The notes: a model not told the origin generated them from the sequence alone. A stretch of DNA of 64,000 nt from Collinsella aerofaciens (GCF_028209885.1 NZ_JAQLEM010000007.1:1-64000); one strand, 5' to 3'. Shown: positions 16,168 through 24,384, counted from the first letter of the stretch. Program-made: numbers and translations.

Positions 16168-17715
16168 ATGCGAAAGCAAATCCATGACAACCCAATCGAC
16201 CACGACCGCGCGTGCTCGCTCTCTCACGGAACGTGGCGCCGCGTGGGGGCAAAACCTGCTTGCGCGGGGGCCTGTGTGCTCATGGTCGGCCAGCTGCTGC
16301 TGCCGAGCGTGGCGCTCGCCGCCGAGTGGGTCAACGTCGGCGGCACGCAGTACGACGCGGGCACCGCTGCCGGCGACGAGGCGGGAACCTGGTCCTGGGA
16401 TGGCGCTAACGACATGAAGCTCAACGGCTACGACGGAGGCTCCATCGGCGCCAAGGGCAACCTCACCATCGGCGTGACGGGCATCAACACCGTAACGGCC
16501 GATGCCGGGCAGAGCGCCATTGCTGTTAAGAACGGTAACCTTGCCATTACCGGCGACGGCACCCTGAATGCGACGGCCCAGACCGATGTGATTACGGCGA
16601 TAGGCGACGGCAATGCCGGTGGCGATGTGACCATTGATGGCGCTGACGTTAACGTGACAGCCACGGGCGGAGCATATGAATCCATTGGTATCCATGCGGC
16701 AGCGGGCGACATAGCCATAAAGAATGGTACTGACGTCCATGTCGAGGCAAAGTCGAACGCCGATGTCTTTGCAGTCCTTGCCGAAAATGTTCCTCCCAGG
16801 CATTCTGCCATCGAGGGTGCACAGGCCGAAGAGGCGGACTACAGCGCCAAACATGGTGGCTGTATCATGGTGGACAACGCTAAATTAAATGCGACGGCGG
16901 GTAATGCAGGGGGCATGTCGGTCGCTCTGTATTCGTTTGGTATTAAGACGGAAACATATTTGAAGATTGCCAACGGGGCGGATGTTTCGCTCGCGACAGG
17001 GAGCGCGGGAAAAATCTCGGCTGGTGTTTGGATACGCGTGCAAGACGGGGCGTCATGGATACGCGTCAATCGCTCGAACCTCACGGCTCAAGGTGATGCC
17101 GGGGCTGATGAGCTTGTAGGGGCAAATCGCAAAGATGTCTATGGAATTTTTTCACAGTCTGGCTCCCCGTCGGCTACCCCTCGAATTAGCTTCTTTCAAT
17201 CAAATGTTGTGGCGTCGGGCTCGACGGCGGCAGTCTATGCCGTCAATATGGGGTCCTTCAGGGCCCCCTATATCAAACTTGAGGGAGGGTTAAAGATTGC
17301 GATTCCCGACGGAGGTACCGTGCGCGACACCGTTGGAAGTGGGCGTGTCATCGGCGTTCCCGGGTCGTCTGTCATCCAGGACATTAGAACTTCCGACGAG
17401 GTCGCCCGTAACGTGGTAATCAGCTCTGGAGATGCGGCCGAACCCGAGCCCGCCCCGCAGCCTGAACCCACCCCGGCTCCCACGCCGCAGCCGGGCGGCG
17501 GCAGCGGGACCGACGTGCCGTCCGTGACGTCGACCCAGGCGAGCTCCACGGCCGCTGCCCCCAAGCCGGCTGCGCAGGTCGCCGCGGTCCAGAAGTCCGC
17601 GGGCGCTCTTGCCGCCACGGGTGACAACGCCGCGACGGCGGCGGCCGCCCTCGGAATCGCCGGTGCGTCCGTCATCGGCGCCGGCTTCGTCGCGTCCAAG
17701 CGTCGCAGCCGCTAG
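16168..17715 (+). CDS. LAATG-anchored surface protein
   Basis: A 515-residue secreted protein. The N terminus has an unusually long polar lead (HDRACSLSHGTWRRVGAK) before the hydrophobic CVLMVGQLLLPSVALAAE signal core. The body (about 55-420) is repetitive beta-strand sequence: ITGDGTLNAT, VTIDGADVNVTATGG, with alternating small residues, as in carbohydrate-binding beta-helices. A Pro/Glu linker (PEPAPQPEPTPAPTPQPGG) precedes LAATGD, a hydrophobic segment and KRRSR: a variant LPXTG sorting signal. The start is ATG 16168 with AAGGAGG (16156-16162). Its signal and tail are closely similar to the next gene's. Confidence 0.85.
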   Translation: MRKQIHDNPIDHDRACSLSHGTWRRVGAKPACAGACVLMVGQLLLPSVALAAEWVNVGGTQYDAGTAAGDEAGTWSWDGANDMKLNGYDGGSIGAKGNLTIGVTGINTVTADAGQSAIAVKNGNLAITGDGTLNATAQTDVITAIGDGNAGGDVTIDGADVNVTATGGAYESIGIHAAAGDIAIKNGTDVHVEAKSNADVFAVLAENVPPRHSAIEGAQAEEADYSAKHGGCIMVDNAKLNATAGNAGGMSVALYSFGIKTETYLKIANGADVSLATGSAGKISAGVWIRVQDGASWIRVNRSNLTAQGDAGADELVGANRKDVYGIFSQSGSPSATPRISFFQSNVVASGSTAAVYAVNMGSFRAPYIKLEGGLKIAIPDGGTVRDTVGSGRVIGVPGSSVIQDIRTSDEVARNVVISSGDAAEPEPAPQPEPTPAPTPQPGGGSGTDVPSVTSTQASSTAAAPKPAAQVAAVQKSAGALAATGDNAATAAAALGIAGASVIGAGFVASKRRSR

Positions 17716-17860
17716 CAGTAGCTTTCACAGCCATTTTCAGCCGCTGTGTGGGCATAAGTGTCTTCGCGGCAGCTTTTTGTATTTCCGTAGGTAGCAGCCT
17801 GGGCTCGCATGTACGAACCTAGGCGTACAGGGCCATTTGGCGCATCTTGGTTGTACAGGA

Positions 17861-17892
17861 CCACCGCAAAGGGACAAGCGCCTTTGTAGTGG
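17861..17892. repeat. Hairpin element with GGGACA tag
   Basis: CCACCGCAAAGG-like left arm (17861-17872) faces CGCCTTTGTAGTGG (17879-17892), with GGGACAAG in the loop. It is a diverged copy of the elements at 14830 and 19394 and lies just before the RBS of the second surface protein. Confidence 0.55.
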
Positions 17893-17920
17893 CGTTAATC
17901 CTTCGATTAGGGAGGCCGTT

Positions 17921-19117
17921 ATGAACGGAAGCCACTTTGATAATCAAACCCAGCGCGAGCGCGCTTGCTCGCTGGTTCACGGTACTTGGCGTTGCGTGGG
18001 CGTGAAGATTGCCAGCGTCGGTGCGTGCGCACTCATGATCGGCCAGCTGCTGCTGCCGAGCGTGGCGCTCGCGACCGAGTGCGCGGATTCCGCCGCCGCG
18101 ACGGGCGAGGTTGCCGCGGCTCTGGTGACGCCGGCAGTTGCGGAGGATGCGGCTCCGGCGACCACGCCTGCAACCGACGCTGCTCCGGCGGCACAAACTG
18201 TCGCCGAACCTCAGCAGACGACTCCGGCTGACGCCGCCGATGAGTCTAACAATGCGGCACCCGCTGAACAAAACATTCCCAGCGACAACGCCGCCGCGCC
18301 GGCAAACGACGCCATTACGTCGCATGGTGTGACCGACGTGACAGATAAGACCGTCGATGGCGTGTTTGCGCCCAATGCGGCCAATATGCTGTGCGAGCAG
18401 CCGGTTGATGATTGGCAAACTATCGACGTTATCGAGATTGACGACGCCACCACCATCTTTAGGGCGGGCGATAAACCGGACTTTACGGCAGACACTCCGG
18501 CGGGCTCGAACTCCATTCTTCAGTGTGAGTTCTGGACGGGCAGCGATGGCAGTGAAGTGAACTCCGATATATTCTGGGATCGGCAAATCACCAACCACAT
18601 CGACGCTTTTAAATCTGGGGTGACCTATCGCTATGGCCTGTACTTTAAGCCGGCGTGGGATTTCTTCTTTACGCCTAACATTAAACTGATGGTCAATGGC
18701 GTGGAGTGCAGTTATCGGGTGGATAAGGCAAGCGAGCATGCGCCTGTTCCCGGCTTGTTCCGTACGCTATGGCTAATCACCGACCTGACGTTTACGCCCG
18801 AGGCTAAGCCGGTCCCGGTCGACCCGGAGATGCCGGCGCCGCAGCCCGAGGCTAAGCCCGAGGCTAAGCCCGAGGTGAAGCCCGAGGTGAAGCCCGATAC
18901 CAAGCTCGAGCAGAAACCGGAGATCAAGCCGGAGACCAAGCCTGCCGCAACCACCACGGTGACCAAGACGGTTGAGAAAACCACGCCGGCCAAGAAGTCC
19001 CACGCCGTCCTGGCTGCCACGGGCGATGCCACCGCGATGACGGTCGCCGCCCTGGGTATCGCCGGCGCAACCGTAGCCGCCGCCGGCCTCGCCGCGACCA
19101 AGCGCCGCAAGCGTTAG
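17921..19117 (+). CDS. LAATG-anchored surface protein, paralogue
   Basis: A 398-residue secreted protein. Signal: RERACSLVHGTWRCVGVK then CALMIGQLLLPSVALATE, nearly the same as the preceding gene's. A long Ala/Pro/Asn low-complexity stretch (about 50-135) follows, then a compact domain rich in Trp and Asp (about 155-300; e.g. TIDVIEIDDATTIF, FYWGLYF-like aromatic pattern). Repeats of PEAKPEVKP-type (about 305-355) form a wall-spanning spacer before LAATGD, a hydrophobic helix and KRRKR. ATG 17921 follows GGGAGG. No enzymatic motif was recognised; adhesin is a guess. Confidence 0.82.
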   Translation: MNGSHFDNQTQRERACSLVHGTWRCVGVKIASVGACALMIGQLLLPSVALATECADSAAATGEVAAALVTPAVAEDAAPATTPATDAAPAAQTVAEPQQTTPADAADESNNAAPAEQNIPSDNAAAPANDAITSHGVTDVTDKTVDGVFAPNAANMLCEQPVDDWQTIDVIEIDDATTIFRAGDKPDFTADTPAGSNSILQCEFWTGSDGSEVNSDIFWDRQITNHIDAFKSGVTYRYGLYFKPAWDFFFTPNIKLMVNGVECSYRVDKASEHAPVPGLFRTLWLITDLTFTPEAKPVPVDPEMPAPQPEAKPEAKPEVKPEVKPDTKLEQKPEIKPETKPAATTTVTKTVEKTTPAKKSHAVLAATGDATAMTVAALGIAGATVAAAGLAATKRRKR

Positions 19118-19154
19118 GTTTTGGTGACAGTGTCCATCCTCGGCTTCAGCAAAA

Positions 19155-19370
19155 TCTCAATCTGTAACACCTAGTCAGCCAAAACGGCCCTAGATGTTAC
19201 AGGTTTAGATGAATCGTCTGACCGCCGGCGCAATGTCTCGATCTGTAACACGTAGCAAGGAATTTTGCCTCTTACTGTTACAGATTGAGATGAACAGGCG
19301 GATGTTCGCACAATGTCTCAATCTGTAACAACTACGGGACTCAACGTGGCCTACCTGTTACAGATCGAGA
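19155..19370. repeat. 216-bp cassette of three 55-bp hairpins (TCTCRATCTGTAACA family)
   Basis: Three units at 19155-19209, 19236-19290 and 19316-19370, each 55 bp. Each starts TCTC(A/G)ATCTGTAACA and ends with its reverse complement (unit 1's right arm is imperfect), around a 25-base loop that is itself partly self-complementary. Unit starts are 81 and 80 bp apart. A second cassette with the same geometry lies at 47771-47986. No coding sequence is evident. Confidence 0.85.
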
Positions 19371-19393
19371 CACACCGACCAGCCAGGCTCCAA

Positions 19394-19427
19394 AGCACCA
19401 CAAAGGCGCCTGTCCCCATCGTGGTGG
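19394..19427. repeat. Hairpin element, inverted copy of the CCACAAAGG/GGGGACAGG family
   Basis: GCACCACAAAGG (from 19395) faces a GTGGTGG arm at 19421-19427, with GCGCCTGTCCCC between. Read on the minus strand it gives GGGGACAGGCGCCTTTGTGG, as at 14830 and 17861. Confidence 0.55.
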
Positions 19428-19446
19428 TCGGGCGGCCGGTATAAAA

Positions 19447-19480
19447 AAGTCCCCGCCGGGCGCGTGCTCGACGGGGACTT
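19447..19480 (-). terminator. Intrinsic terminator of the nfn operon
   Basis: On the minus strand the stem AAGTCCCCG/CGGGGACTT (arms 19447-19455 and 19472-19480) is followed by a T-run (A-run 19443-19448 on the plus strand). It lies 30 bases downstream of the nfnB stop. Confidence 0.85.
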
Positions 19481-19509
19481 TGCCGTTTAATGGCTAGCGC
19501 TGAGGGTGA

Positions 19510-20919
19510 TTACTCGCCCAGCAGGCTCTTGGTGATGGAAGCGGCGGCCTTCTTGCCGGCGCCCATCGCCAGAATGACCGTAGCGGCACCGGTGACGATG
19601 TCGCCGCCGGCCCAGATGCGGGGATCGGTGGTTTGGCCGGTCTCCTCGTCGGCAACGATGTAGCCCCACTTGTTGAGCTCCATCTTGCCGCCGATCTTCT
19701 TTGCGAAGGGGTTGGCGTTGGTGCCGATAGCCGAGATTGCGACGTCGCAGGGGATTTCCTCGATGGCGCCCTCGATGGGCACCGGACGACGACGGCCGGA
19801 CTCGTCGGGCTCGCCGAGCTCCATCTTCTGGACCTTGACGGCGCACACGGAGCCGTCCTCGCCAGCGACAAACTCGAGCGGGGAGACGAGCGGCAGAACC
19901 TCGACGCCCTCGGCCTTAGCATGGTGCAGCTCGGCGCGACGGCAGGGCATCTCGTCCTCGGTACGACGGTAGGCGATGATGGCGTGCTCGGCGCCCAGAC
20001 GCTTGGCGGTACGGACGGCGTCCATAGCCACGTTGCCGCCACCAAAGACGACGACGTTCTTGCCGTGCTTGGTGGGGGTGTCGTACTCGGGGAACTTGTT
20101 GGCCTTCATCAGGTTCACGCGGGTGAGGTACTCGTTAGCGAAGAAGACGTTGGGCAGGTTCTCGCCGGGGACGTTGAGGAACTTGGGCAGGCCAGCGCCG
20201 GTCGCCACGTAGATGGCGTCGAAGCCCTGCTCGAACAGCTCCTCGGCCGTGGCCATGTTGCCCACGACGGAGTTGTACTCAAACTTGACGCCCATATCCT
20301 CCAGGCCGTCAATCTCGCGCTTGACGACTGCCTTGGGCAGACGGAACTCGGGGATGCCGTAGACCAGCACGCCGCCGCCGGTGAAGAAGGCCTCAAAGAC
20401 GGTGACGTCAAAGCCGTTGCGGGCGAGCTCGCCGGCGCAGGTGATGCCGGACGGGCCGGAGCCGACGACGGCGACCTTCTTGCCGTTCTTGGGGGCCATC
20501 TTGGGCGTGGAGGCGAGCTCGGGGCGGTCACCCAGGAAGCGCTCGAGCTGGCCGATGGCCACGGGCTCGGACTTCTTACCGCGGATGCACTTGCCCTCGC
20601 ACTGGTTCTCCTGCGGGCAGACGCGGCCGCAGATGGCGGGAAGCATGGAGTCCTCGCGGATGGTATCGAGGGCGCCGCCGAAGTCCTTCTCGCGGATCTG
20701 CTCGATAAAGCGGGGGATGTTGATGTTGACGGGGCAGCCCTCAACACAGAACGGCTTCTTGCAGTTGAGACAGCGCTCGGCCTCGGCCAGCGCCATCTCC
20801 TCGGTGAAGCCCTTGTCGACGGGGCGGAAGTCGCAGGCGCGCTCGGCAGCCGGCTCCTCGTTATCGGGGGTGCGGGGCGACTTCATATCGGCAACGAAAC
20901 GACCGTTAACTAGTGGCAT
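19510..20919 (-). CDS. nfnB: NADH-dependent reduced ferredoxin:NADP+ oxidoreductase, large subunit (NfnB / GltA-like)
   Basis: A 469-residue flavoprotein similar to the small subunit of glutamate synthase. The N-terminal Fe-S domain has CLNCKKPFCVEGCPV and CGRVCPQENQCEGKC, ligands for two [4Fe-4S] clusters. FAD binding is at KVAVVGSGPSGITCAGEL (near 148) and the NADP(H) domain at VVVFGGGNVAMDAVRTAKRL (near 287). With NfnA it forms the electron-bifurcating transhydrogenase linking NADH, NADPH and ferredoxin. An alternative name is sulfide dehydrogenase/glutamate synthase-like; pairing with the next gene favours Nfn. It overlaps nfnA by 10 bases. Confidence 0.88.
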   Translation of the reverse strand: MPLVNGRFVADMKSPRTPDNEEPAAERACDFRPVDKGFTEEMALAEAERCLNCKKPFCVEGCPVNINIPRFIEQIREKDFGGALDTIREDSMLPAICGRVCPQENQCEGKCIRGKKSEPVAIGQLERFLGDRPELASTPKMAPKNGKKVAVVGSGPSGITCAGELARNGFDVTVFEAFFTGGGVLVYGIPEFRLPKAVVKREIDGLEDMGVKFEYNSVVGNMATAEELFEQGFDAIYVATGAGLPKFLNVPGENLPNVFFANEYLTRVNLMKANKFPEYDTPTKHGKNVVVFGGGNVAMDAVRTAKRLGAEHAIIAYRRTEDEMPCRRAELHHAKAEGVEVLPLVSPLEFVAGEDGSVCAVKVQKMELGEPDESGRRRPVPIEGAIEEIPCDVAISAIGTNANPFAKKIGGKMELNKWGYIVADEETGQTTDPRIWAGGDIVTGAATVILAMGAGKKAAASITKSLLGE

Positions 20920-21749
20920 GCGCAGCTCTTTTCCTCATAGGCCTTGAGGGACTCGCCCTCTTCGGAACGGTAAGCGGCCTGGCGGGCACGAAGGTCATCC
21001 CAGTCGACCAGGGTGGCATCGAAGTCGGGGCCGTCGACGCAAGCGAACTTGGTCACGCCGCCCACCTCGACGCGGCAGCAGCCGCACATGCCGGTGCCGT
21101 CAACCATGATGGGGTTGAGAGACGCGGTGATGGGGGTGTCGTACTTCTGGGCGGTGAGGGTCGAGAACTTCATCATCGGAACGGGGCCGACGCAGAAGAC
21201 CTGGCTCACGGCCTTGTCCTGCAGCAGGCGCTCCAGCGGAGCGGTGACAACGCCCTGCTCGCCGTAGGAACCGTCGTCAGTGGTGATGTGGATGTGGTCC
21301 TCGTCGAGGAGCTCGCGGAACTGGTCCTCCATGAGCAGGAGGTCCTTGGTGCGGGCGCCCATGATGGCGTGCACCTCGTGGCCGGTCTCGACCAGGTGCT
21401 TGGCGACCGGGAAGGCAATTGCCAGGCCGACGCCGCCGCCAATGACGGCGCAGGGGCCCTCAGCCATCTCGGTGGGAACGCCCAGCGGGCCCACGACGTC
21501 GCGCAGCGACTCGCCGGCCTCGTAGGTGGAAAGCATCTCGGTGGTCTTGCCGATCACCATGAAGATGAACTCGACCCAGCCCTCGTCACCGTTCCAGCCA
21601 GCTAGGGTAAACGGGACACGCTCGCCCGTCTCGTTGGCGCGAACCATGAGGAACTGTCCAGCGTGCGCATGCTTGGCGATTGCGGGTGCCTCGATGCGGA
21701 ACTTGAACACCTTCTCCGAGAACTGCGTCTTCTCCAGGATCTTATACAT
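20910..21749 (-). CDS. nfnA: NADH-dependent reduced ferredoxin:NADP+ oxidoreductase, small subunit (NfnA)
   Basis: A 279-residue ferredoxin-NADP reductase-like subunit with FAD and NAD(H) sites. GQFLMVRANETGERVPFTLAG (here 21 with the first G; the motif is FLMVRANETGERVPFTLA) binds FAD, and CAVIGGGVGLAIAFPVAKHL binds the nucleotide. CGCCRVEV with a later Cys (FACVDGP) are ligands of a [2Fe-2S] cluster. First gene of a two-gene operon with nfnB. The start is ATG 21749 after GAGAGGGG on the minus strand. The tail ends in CACH. Confidence 0.88.
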   Translation of the reverse strand: MYKILEKTQFSEKVFKFRIEAPAIAKHAHAGQFLMVRANETGERVPFTLAGWNGDEGWVEFIFMVIGKTTEMLSTYEAGESLRDVVGPLGVPTEMAEGPCAVIGGGVGLAIAFPVAKHLVETGHEVHAIMGARTKDLLLMEDQFRELLDEDHIHITTDDGSYGEQGVVTAPLERLLQDKAVSQVFCVGPVPMMKFSTLTAQKYDTPITASLNPIMVDGTGMCGCCRVEVGGVTKFACVDGPDFDATLVDWDDLRARQAAYRSEEGESLKAYEEKSCACH

Positions 21750-21927
21750 AGAACCCCTCTCTTGTTAGGGCCGCCGAACCGTGCCTCCACGGAAATGGAC
21801 GGTAGCCCGAGTAAAACCGTACGCGCACAGGCGTTGTGCAGACATACGGTACAAATTATACCCTCATGGACATGTCACTTACGTGTGTCTTCGGCGGTTG
21901 GGAGCAGGGTTTATCCACTTCGGCCTA

Positions 21928-21962
21928 CCAAAAAGGGACAGGTTTATTTTGGTCGGTTTTAT
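21928..21962. repeat. Copy of the GGGACAGGTTTATTTT element
   Basis: The sequence AAAGGGACAGGTTTATTTTG matches the element after purF (5428-5468) and, inverted, 22083-22124. Its outer arms are degraded here (CCAAAA versus GGTCGG). Confidence 0.55.
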
Positions 21963-21975
21963 CAGGCAAAACGGC

Positions 21976-22017
21976 AAAGGGGGCCGGCCTCGGGTTGTGA
22001 TGAGGCCGGCCCCCTTT
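21976..22017. terminator. Strong GC-rich hairpin between pth and nfn units
   Basis: AAAGGGGGCCGGCCTC (21976-21991) pairs exactly with GAGGCCGGCCCCCTTT (22002-22017) around a 10-base loop. On the minus strand it lies downstream of pth and could end that transcript. Confidence 0.65.
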
Positions 22018-22082
22018 GGGGCGTTATGCATGTATGGTGGCAGCGTGTTTATTGCGATGTGCCGACTGCGGCGTTTCCGCAT

Positions 22083-22124
22083 ATAAAACCTGCCAAAATA
22101 AACATCCCTAAATGGTAGGTTTTA
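22083..22124. repeat. Inverted copy of the GGGACAGGTTTATTTT element, overlapping the pth stop
   Basis: AAAACCTGCCAAAATAAAC then ATCCCTAAATGGTAGGTTTT: the reverse complement of the purF-end element with a few changes. It overlaps the pth stop codon exactly as 5428-5468 overlaps the purF stop, so it may serve as the pth terminator. Confidence 0.6.
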
Positions 22125-22751
22125 GTGCTTGCCGTTGGCGGAAGCGGCGCCGTTGACATGGTCGCGGGCATAAATCACGCCGTGCACGATCGCCAGGCCG
22201 GCGGCGTCGACGGCGCGGGCACAGGTGTCCTGGAAATCCTCGGCCTCGCGGGCGCGCAGCTGCTTAAGAACGTAGTCGGCGACGGTCATCTTGCCGGGAG
22301 GGTTGCCGATGCCGGTGCGGATGCGGCTGAAGTCGCGGCTGCCCATCTTGTCGATGATGGAGCGCAGGCCGTTGTGACCGGCGTGGCCGCCGCCCACCTT
22401 AACACGCACGTCGCCGGCGGGAATATCGAGCTCGTCGTGAATCACGAGCAGCTCCTCGGCCTTGATCTTGTACTCGCGGCAGAGCTTGGAGATGGGCCCG
22501 CCCGAGGTGTTCATGTACGACTGCGGCTTGACCAGCACGATCTGGCGCTTACCGCCCTCTTCCTCGGGATCGTTGATGTTGATGAGCGCGACCTCGGCGC
22601 CTGCTTGGTTTTTCCAGTACGTGACGCCGGCCTGACGGGCCAGCTCGTCGATTGCTTTGAAACCAGCGTTGTGACGGGTCTCGGCATATTCCTCGCCAGG
22701 GTTGCCAAGTCCGGCAACCATGCGAATCTTAAGCGGCTGTGCAGCTGCCAT
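22122..22751 (-). CDS. pth: Peptidyl-tRNA hydrolase
   Basis: Releases tRNA from peptidyl-tRNAs that drop off ribosomes. The 209-residue protein has VAGLGNPGEEYAETRHNAGF with the catalytic His, KPQSYMNTSG, the catalytic Asp in VIHDELDIPAGDVRVK, and GGGHAGHNGLRSI with SRIRTGIGNPPG. I use the second ATG (22751), six bases after AAAGG; ATG 22757 abuts the RBS. The order glmU-prs-pth is conserved in many Gram-positive bacteria; here a hypothetical gene and two repeat elements separate prs and pth. Confidence 0.94.
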   Translation of the reverse strand: MAAAQPLKIRMVAGLGNPGEEYAETRHNAGFKAIDELARQAGVTYWKNQAGAEVALININDPEEEGGKRQIVLVKPQSYMNTSGGPISKLCREYKIKAEELLVIHDELDIPAGDVRVKVGGGHAGHNGLRSIIDKMGSRDFSRIRTGIGNPPGKMTVADYVLKQLRAREAEDFQDTCARAVDAAGLAIVHGVIYARDHVNGAASANGKH

Positions 22752-22865
22752 GTTCATCCTTTCGTTGATTTGTCGCCTGCTATGGTGAGCGACCCTGTTG
22801 CCGCTGTCAAATGGAGGGTAATTGAGGGCGTTTAGGGGCGTTTGGACGGCCGTCGAAATCAGAGG

Positions 22866-23069
22866 TGGACAGTTAGTTCAGATACGTATAAGTTCTGAGG
22901 ACTCGAAGTGCTCAATTCAATGCCGATACGTTGTTTCGGAGCTTTAGTTAGTCCATATGGCGCTGTTTTGAAGTCTACCCTGCCTTCAAATAGGGCGAAT
23001 GGTATAGAGATAGCTGCAAAACAGCCTAATTCAATGTGTCCATCTATACGTATCTGAACTAACTGTCCA
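22866..23069. mobile_element. 204-bp element with 25-bp terminal inverted repeats (left copy)
   Basis: Begins TGGACAGTTAGTTCAGATAC and ends with the reverse complement GTATCTGAACTAACTGTCCA; the repeats extend inward through GTATA/TATAC. The interior is AT-richer than its surroundings and contains GGAGCTTTAGTTAGTCC. A homologous 202-bp element lies at 24385-24586, on the other side of the hypothetical gene. This is MITE-like in form; no target duplication was identified. Confidence 0.7.
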
Positions 23070-23102
23070 GTCCTGTTCGGCGGCGCGCGGGTGATTCGCC
23101 GT

Positions 23103-24230
23103 TTAGACCGGCGCAAGGCCGATTCCGGCCCGCAGAGCGTTGAGCCAAGCGGCCTGACGCTTGCGATAGCCCTTGATACGGTATCGGAATCGGACTCCCG
23201 CGAGTCGATGCATCGTTTGGGCGAAGGCTTCGAGTGCAACAAGGTCTTTCATTTGGTCGCGATTGATAACCAGGACGTGGATGCCCATTGCCTTGAGGCC
23301 ATTATTTCGATTGCCATCGTGGATGCGAGCGTTTTGAAGCTCATGCCCAATTCCGTTGTATTCGTTGTCGACTCCGGCTGCCGGGCAATATAGGTCGCAG
23401 ATGGCATAGGGGATGCCCGAGGACATGTTGACCGCAAGAGTGTCGAAGTCGATTCGATAGTTGAGTAGCAGGCCTCCCATGGGCAGACTGCAACATCCGA
23501 ATCCTCCAAAGCGCATGGGCGCTCCGAGAACGGCAAACATTAGGGATTCGGCTGGGGATGCAGATCCGGGTCGGGCAAGTTTGACTGCCGTGCGAAACGA
23601 TGTGTATGAGCTACTTTTGGCGAAGCGTGCAACCGCCTCAAGCTCTTCGATAGTTGTGGCGGGCTCGCATTTGTAGTGTGCCTGTTCATAGCGGGTTTCG
23701 TTCTGTTGCTCGACCACCGACTGGTTGCCCAAGCAATCAAGATCGCCCGTCGCTGCGCAGCCATCGCCCTTGGGCCAGATGTCGTCATGGGCAATGGGGT
23801 ATGTTGCCCCGGGAGGAAGGGAGTAGGTTCCGAGCAGTTCCATGAGAAGCATCAAGGTTTTGGCGACTGATTCATTTTTGGAACAAAGCATGGCTGTCAC
23901 GGCAGGAGACGTTGCGTAGATGTCGTCCTCGACGTGCATAATTGCACCTTCAGGAAGCGGAGCGGTGAGAATATGCTGAAGAAGCCGCTTGTCGGGGCGT
24001 CTGTTGTCTTCGTCTGAAACGAGAAGATCGAGTAGTTCGGAATCATCTTCATTCCAGGCATCGAGTATCGAAAGTGCGCCAAAGTCTATCGCGTCATTAT
24101 TGGGAATGCAGCTAGCCAAGGCCTGTGCTTGCTGTTCACTATCAACGGAGTCCCAGGGTAGGGCAGAGTACGCCCGTCGTGCGCGACGAATTGCGCGGAG
24201 GGCGGAGAAATGTGAAATCACGGTCGTCAT
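23103..24230 (-). CDS. Hypothetical protein with C-terminal endonuclease-like (Vsr/DUF559-like) region
   Basis: A 375-residue protein I do not recognise as a whole. The first 210 residues are acidic and helical (SALRAIRRARRAYSALPWDS, then LLDLLVSDEDNRRPDKRLLQ). From about residue 225, SPAESLMFAVLGAPMRFGGFG, LNYRIDFDTLA, AICDLYCPAAGVDNEYNG, and HDGNRNNGLKAMGIHVLVIN resemble the very-short-patch/DUF559 fold of PD-(D/E)XK nucleases: an Asp, then E-x-N-G in place of E-x-D-G, then the Arg/Asn helix. Activity is unproven. Base composition is lower in GC than its neighbours. It sits between prs and pth, flanked on both sides by the ~200-bp inverted-repeat elements. Confidence 0.6.
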   Translation of the reverse strand: MTTVISHFSALRAIRRARRAYSALPWDSVDSEQQAQALASCIPNNDAIDFGALSILDAWNEDDSELLDLLVSDEDNRRPDKRLLQHILTAPLPEGAIMHVEDDIYATSPAVTAMLCSKNESVAKTLMLLMELLGTYSLPPGATYPIAHDDIWPKGDGCAATGDLDCLGNQSVVEQQNETRYEQAHYKCEPATTIEELEAVARFAKSSSYTSFRTAVKLARPGSASPAESLMFAVLGAPMRFGGFGCCSLPMGGLLLNYRIDFDTLAVNMSSGIPYAICDLYCPAAGVDNEYNGIGHELQNARIHDGNRNNGLKAMGIHVLVINRDQMKDLVALEAFAQTMHRLAGVRFRYRIKGYRKRQAAWLNALRAGIGLAPV

Positions 24231-24384
24231 AGCTATAACGTACTAAGTTGGCGGCAGAATGCGACCCCCATACCGTTCTTTTCGCTCAGCGGGGCGCTGC
24301 GCGCCATGAACGGCTGGGTGTTATGAAATCGGTTGGGGGGATTGCAGGAAATTGAGCTCTGCCGCGAAGGTTGACGATAGCTAC

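Noticed and set aside
15952..16854. Long N-terminal extension of the LuxR regulator
   Set aside because: It would be antisense to the LAATG protein gene and contains no family sequence; TTG 15951 has a proper RBS.
19155..19370. Possible CRISPR array
   Set aside because: Repeats alternate in orientation as hairpin arms, there are only three units, the intervals do not behave as spacers, and no cas genes are in the window.
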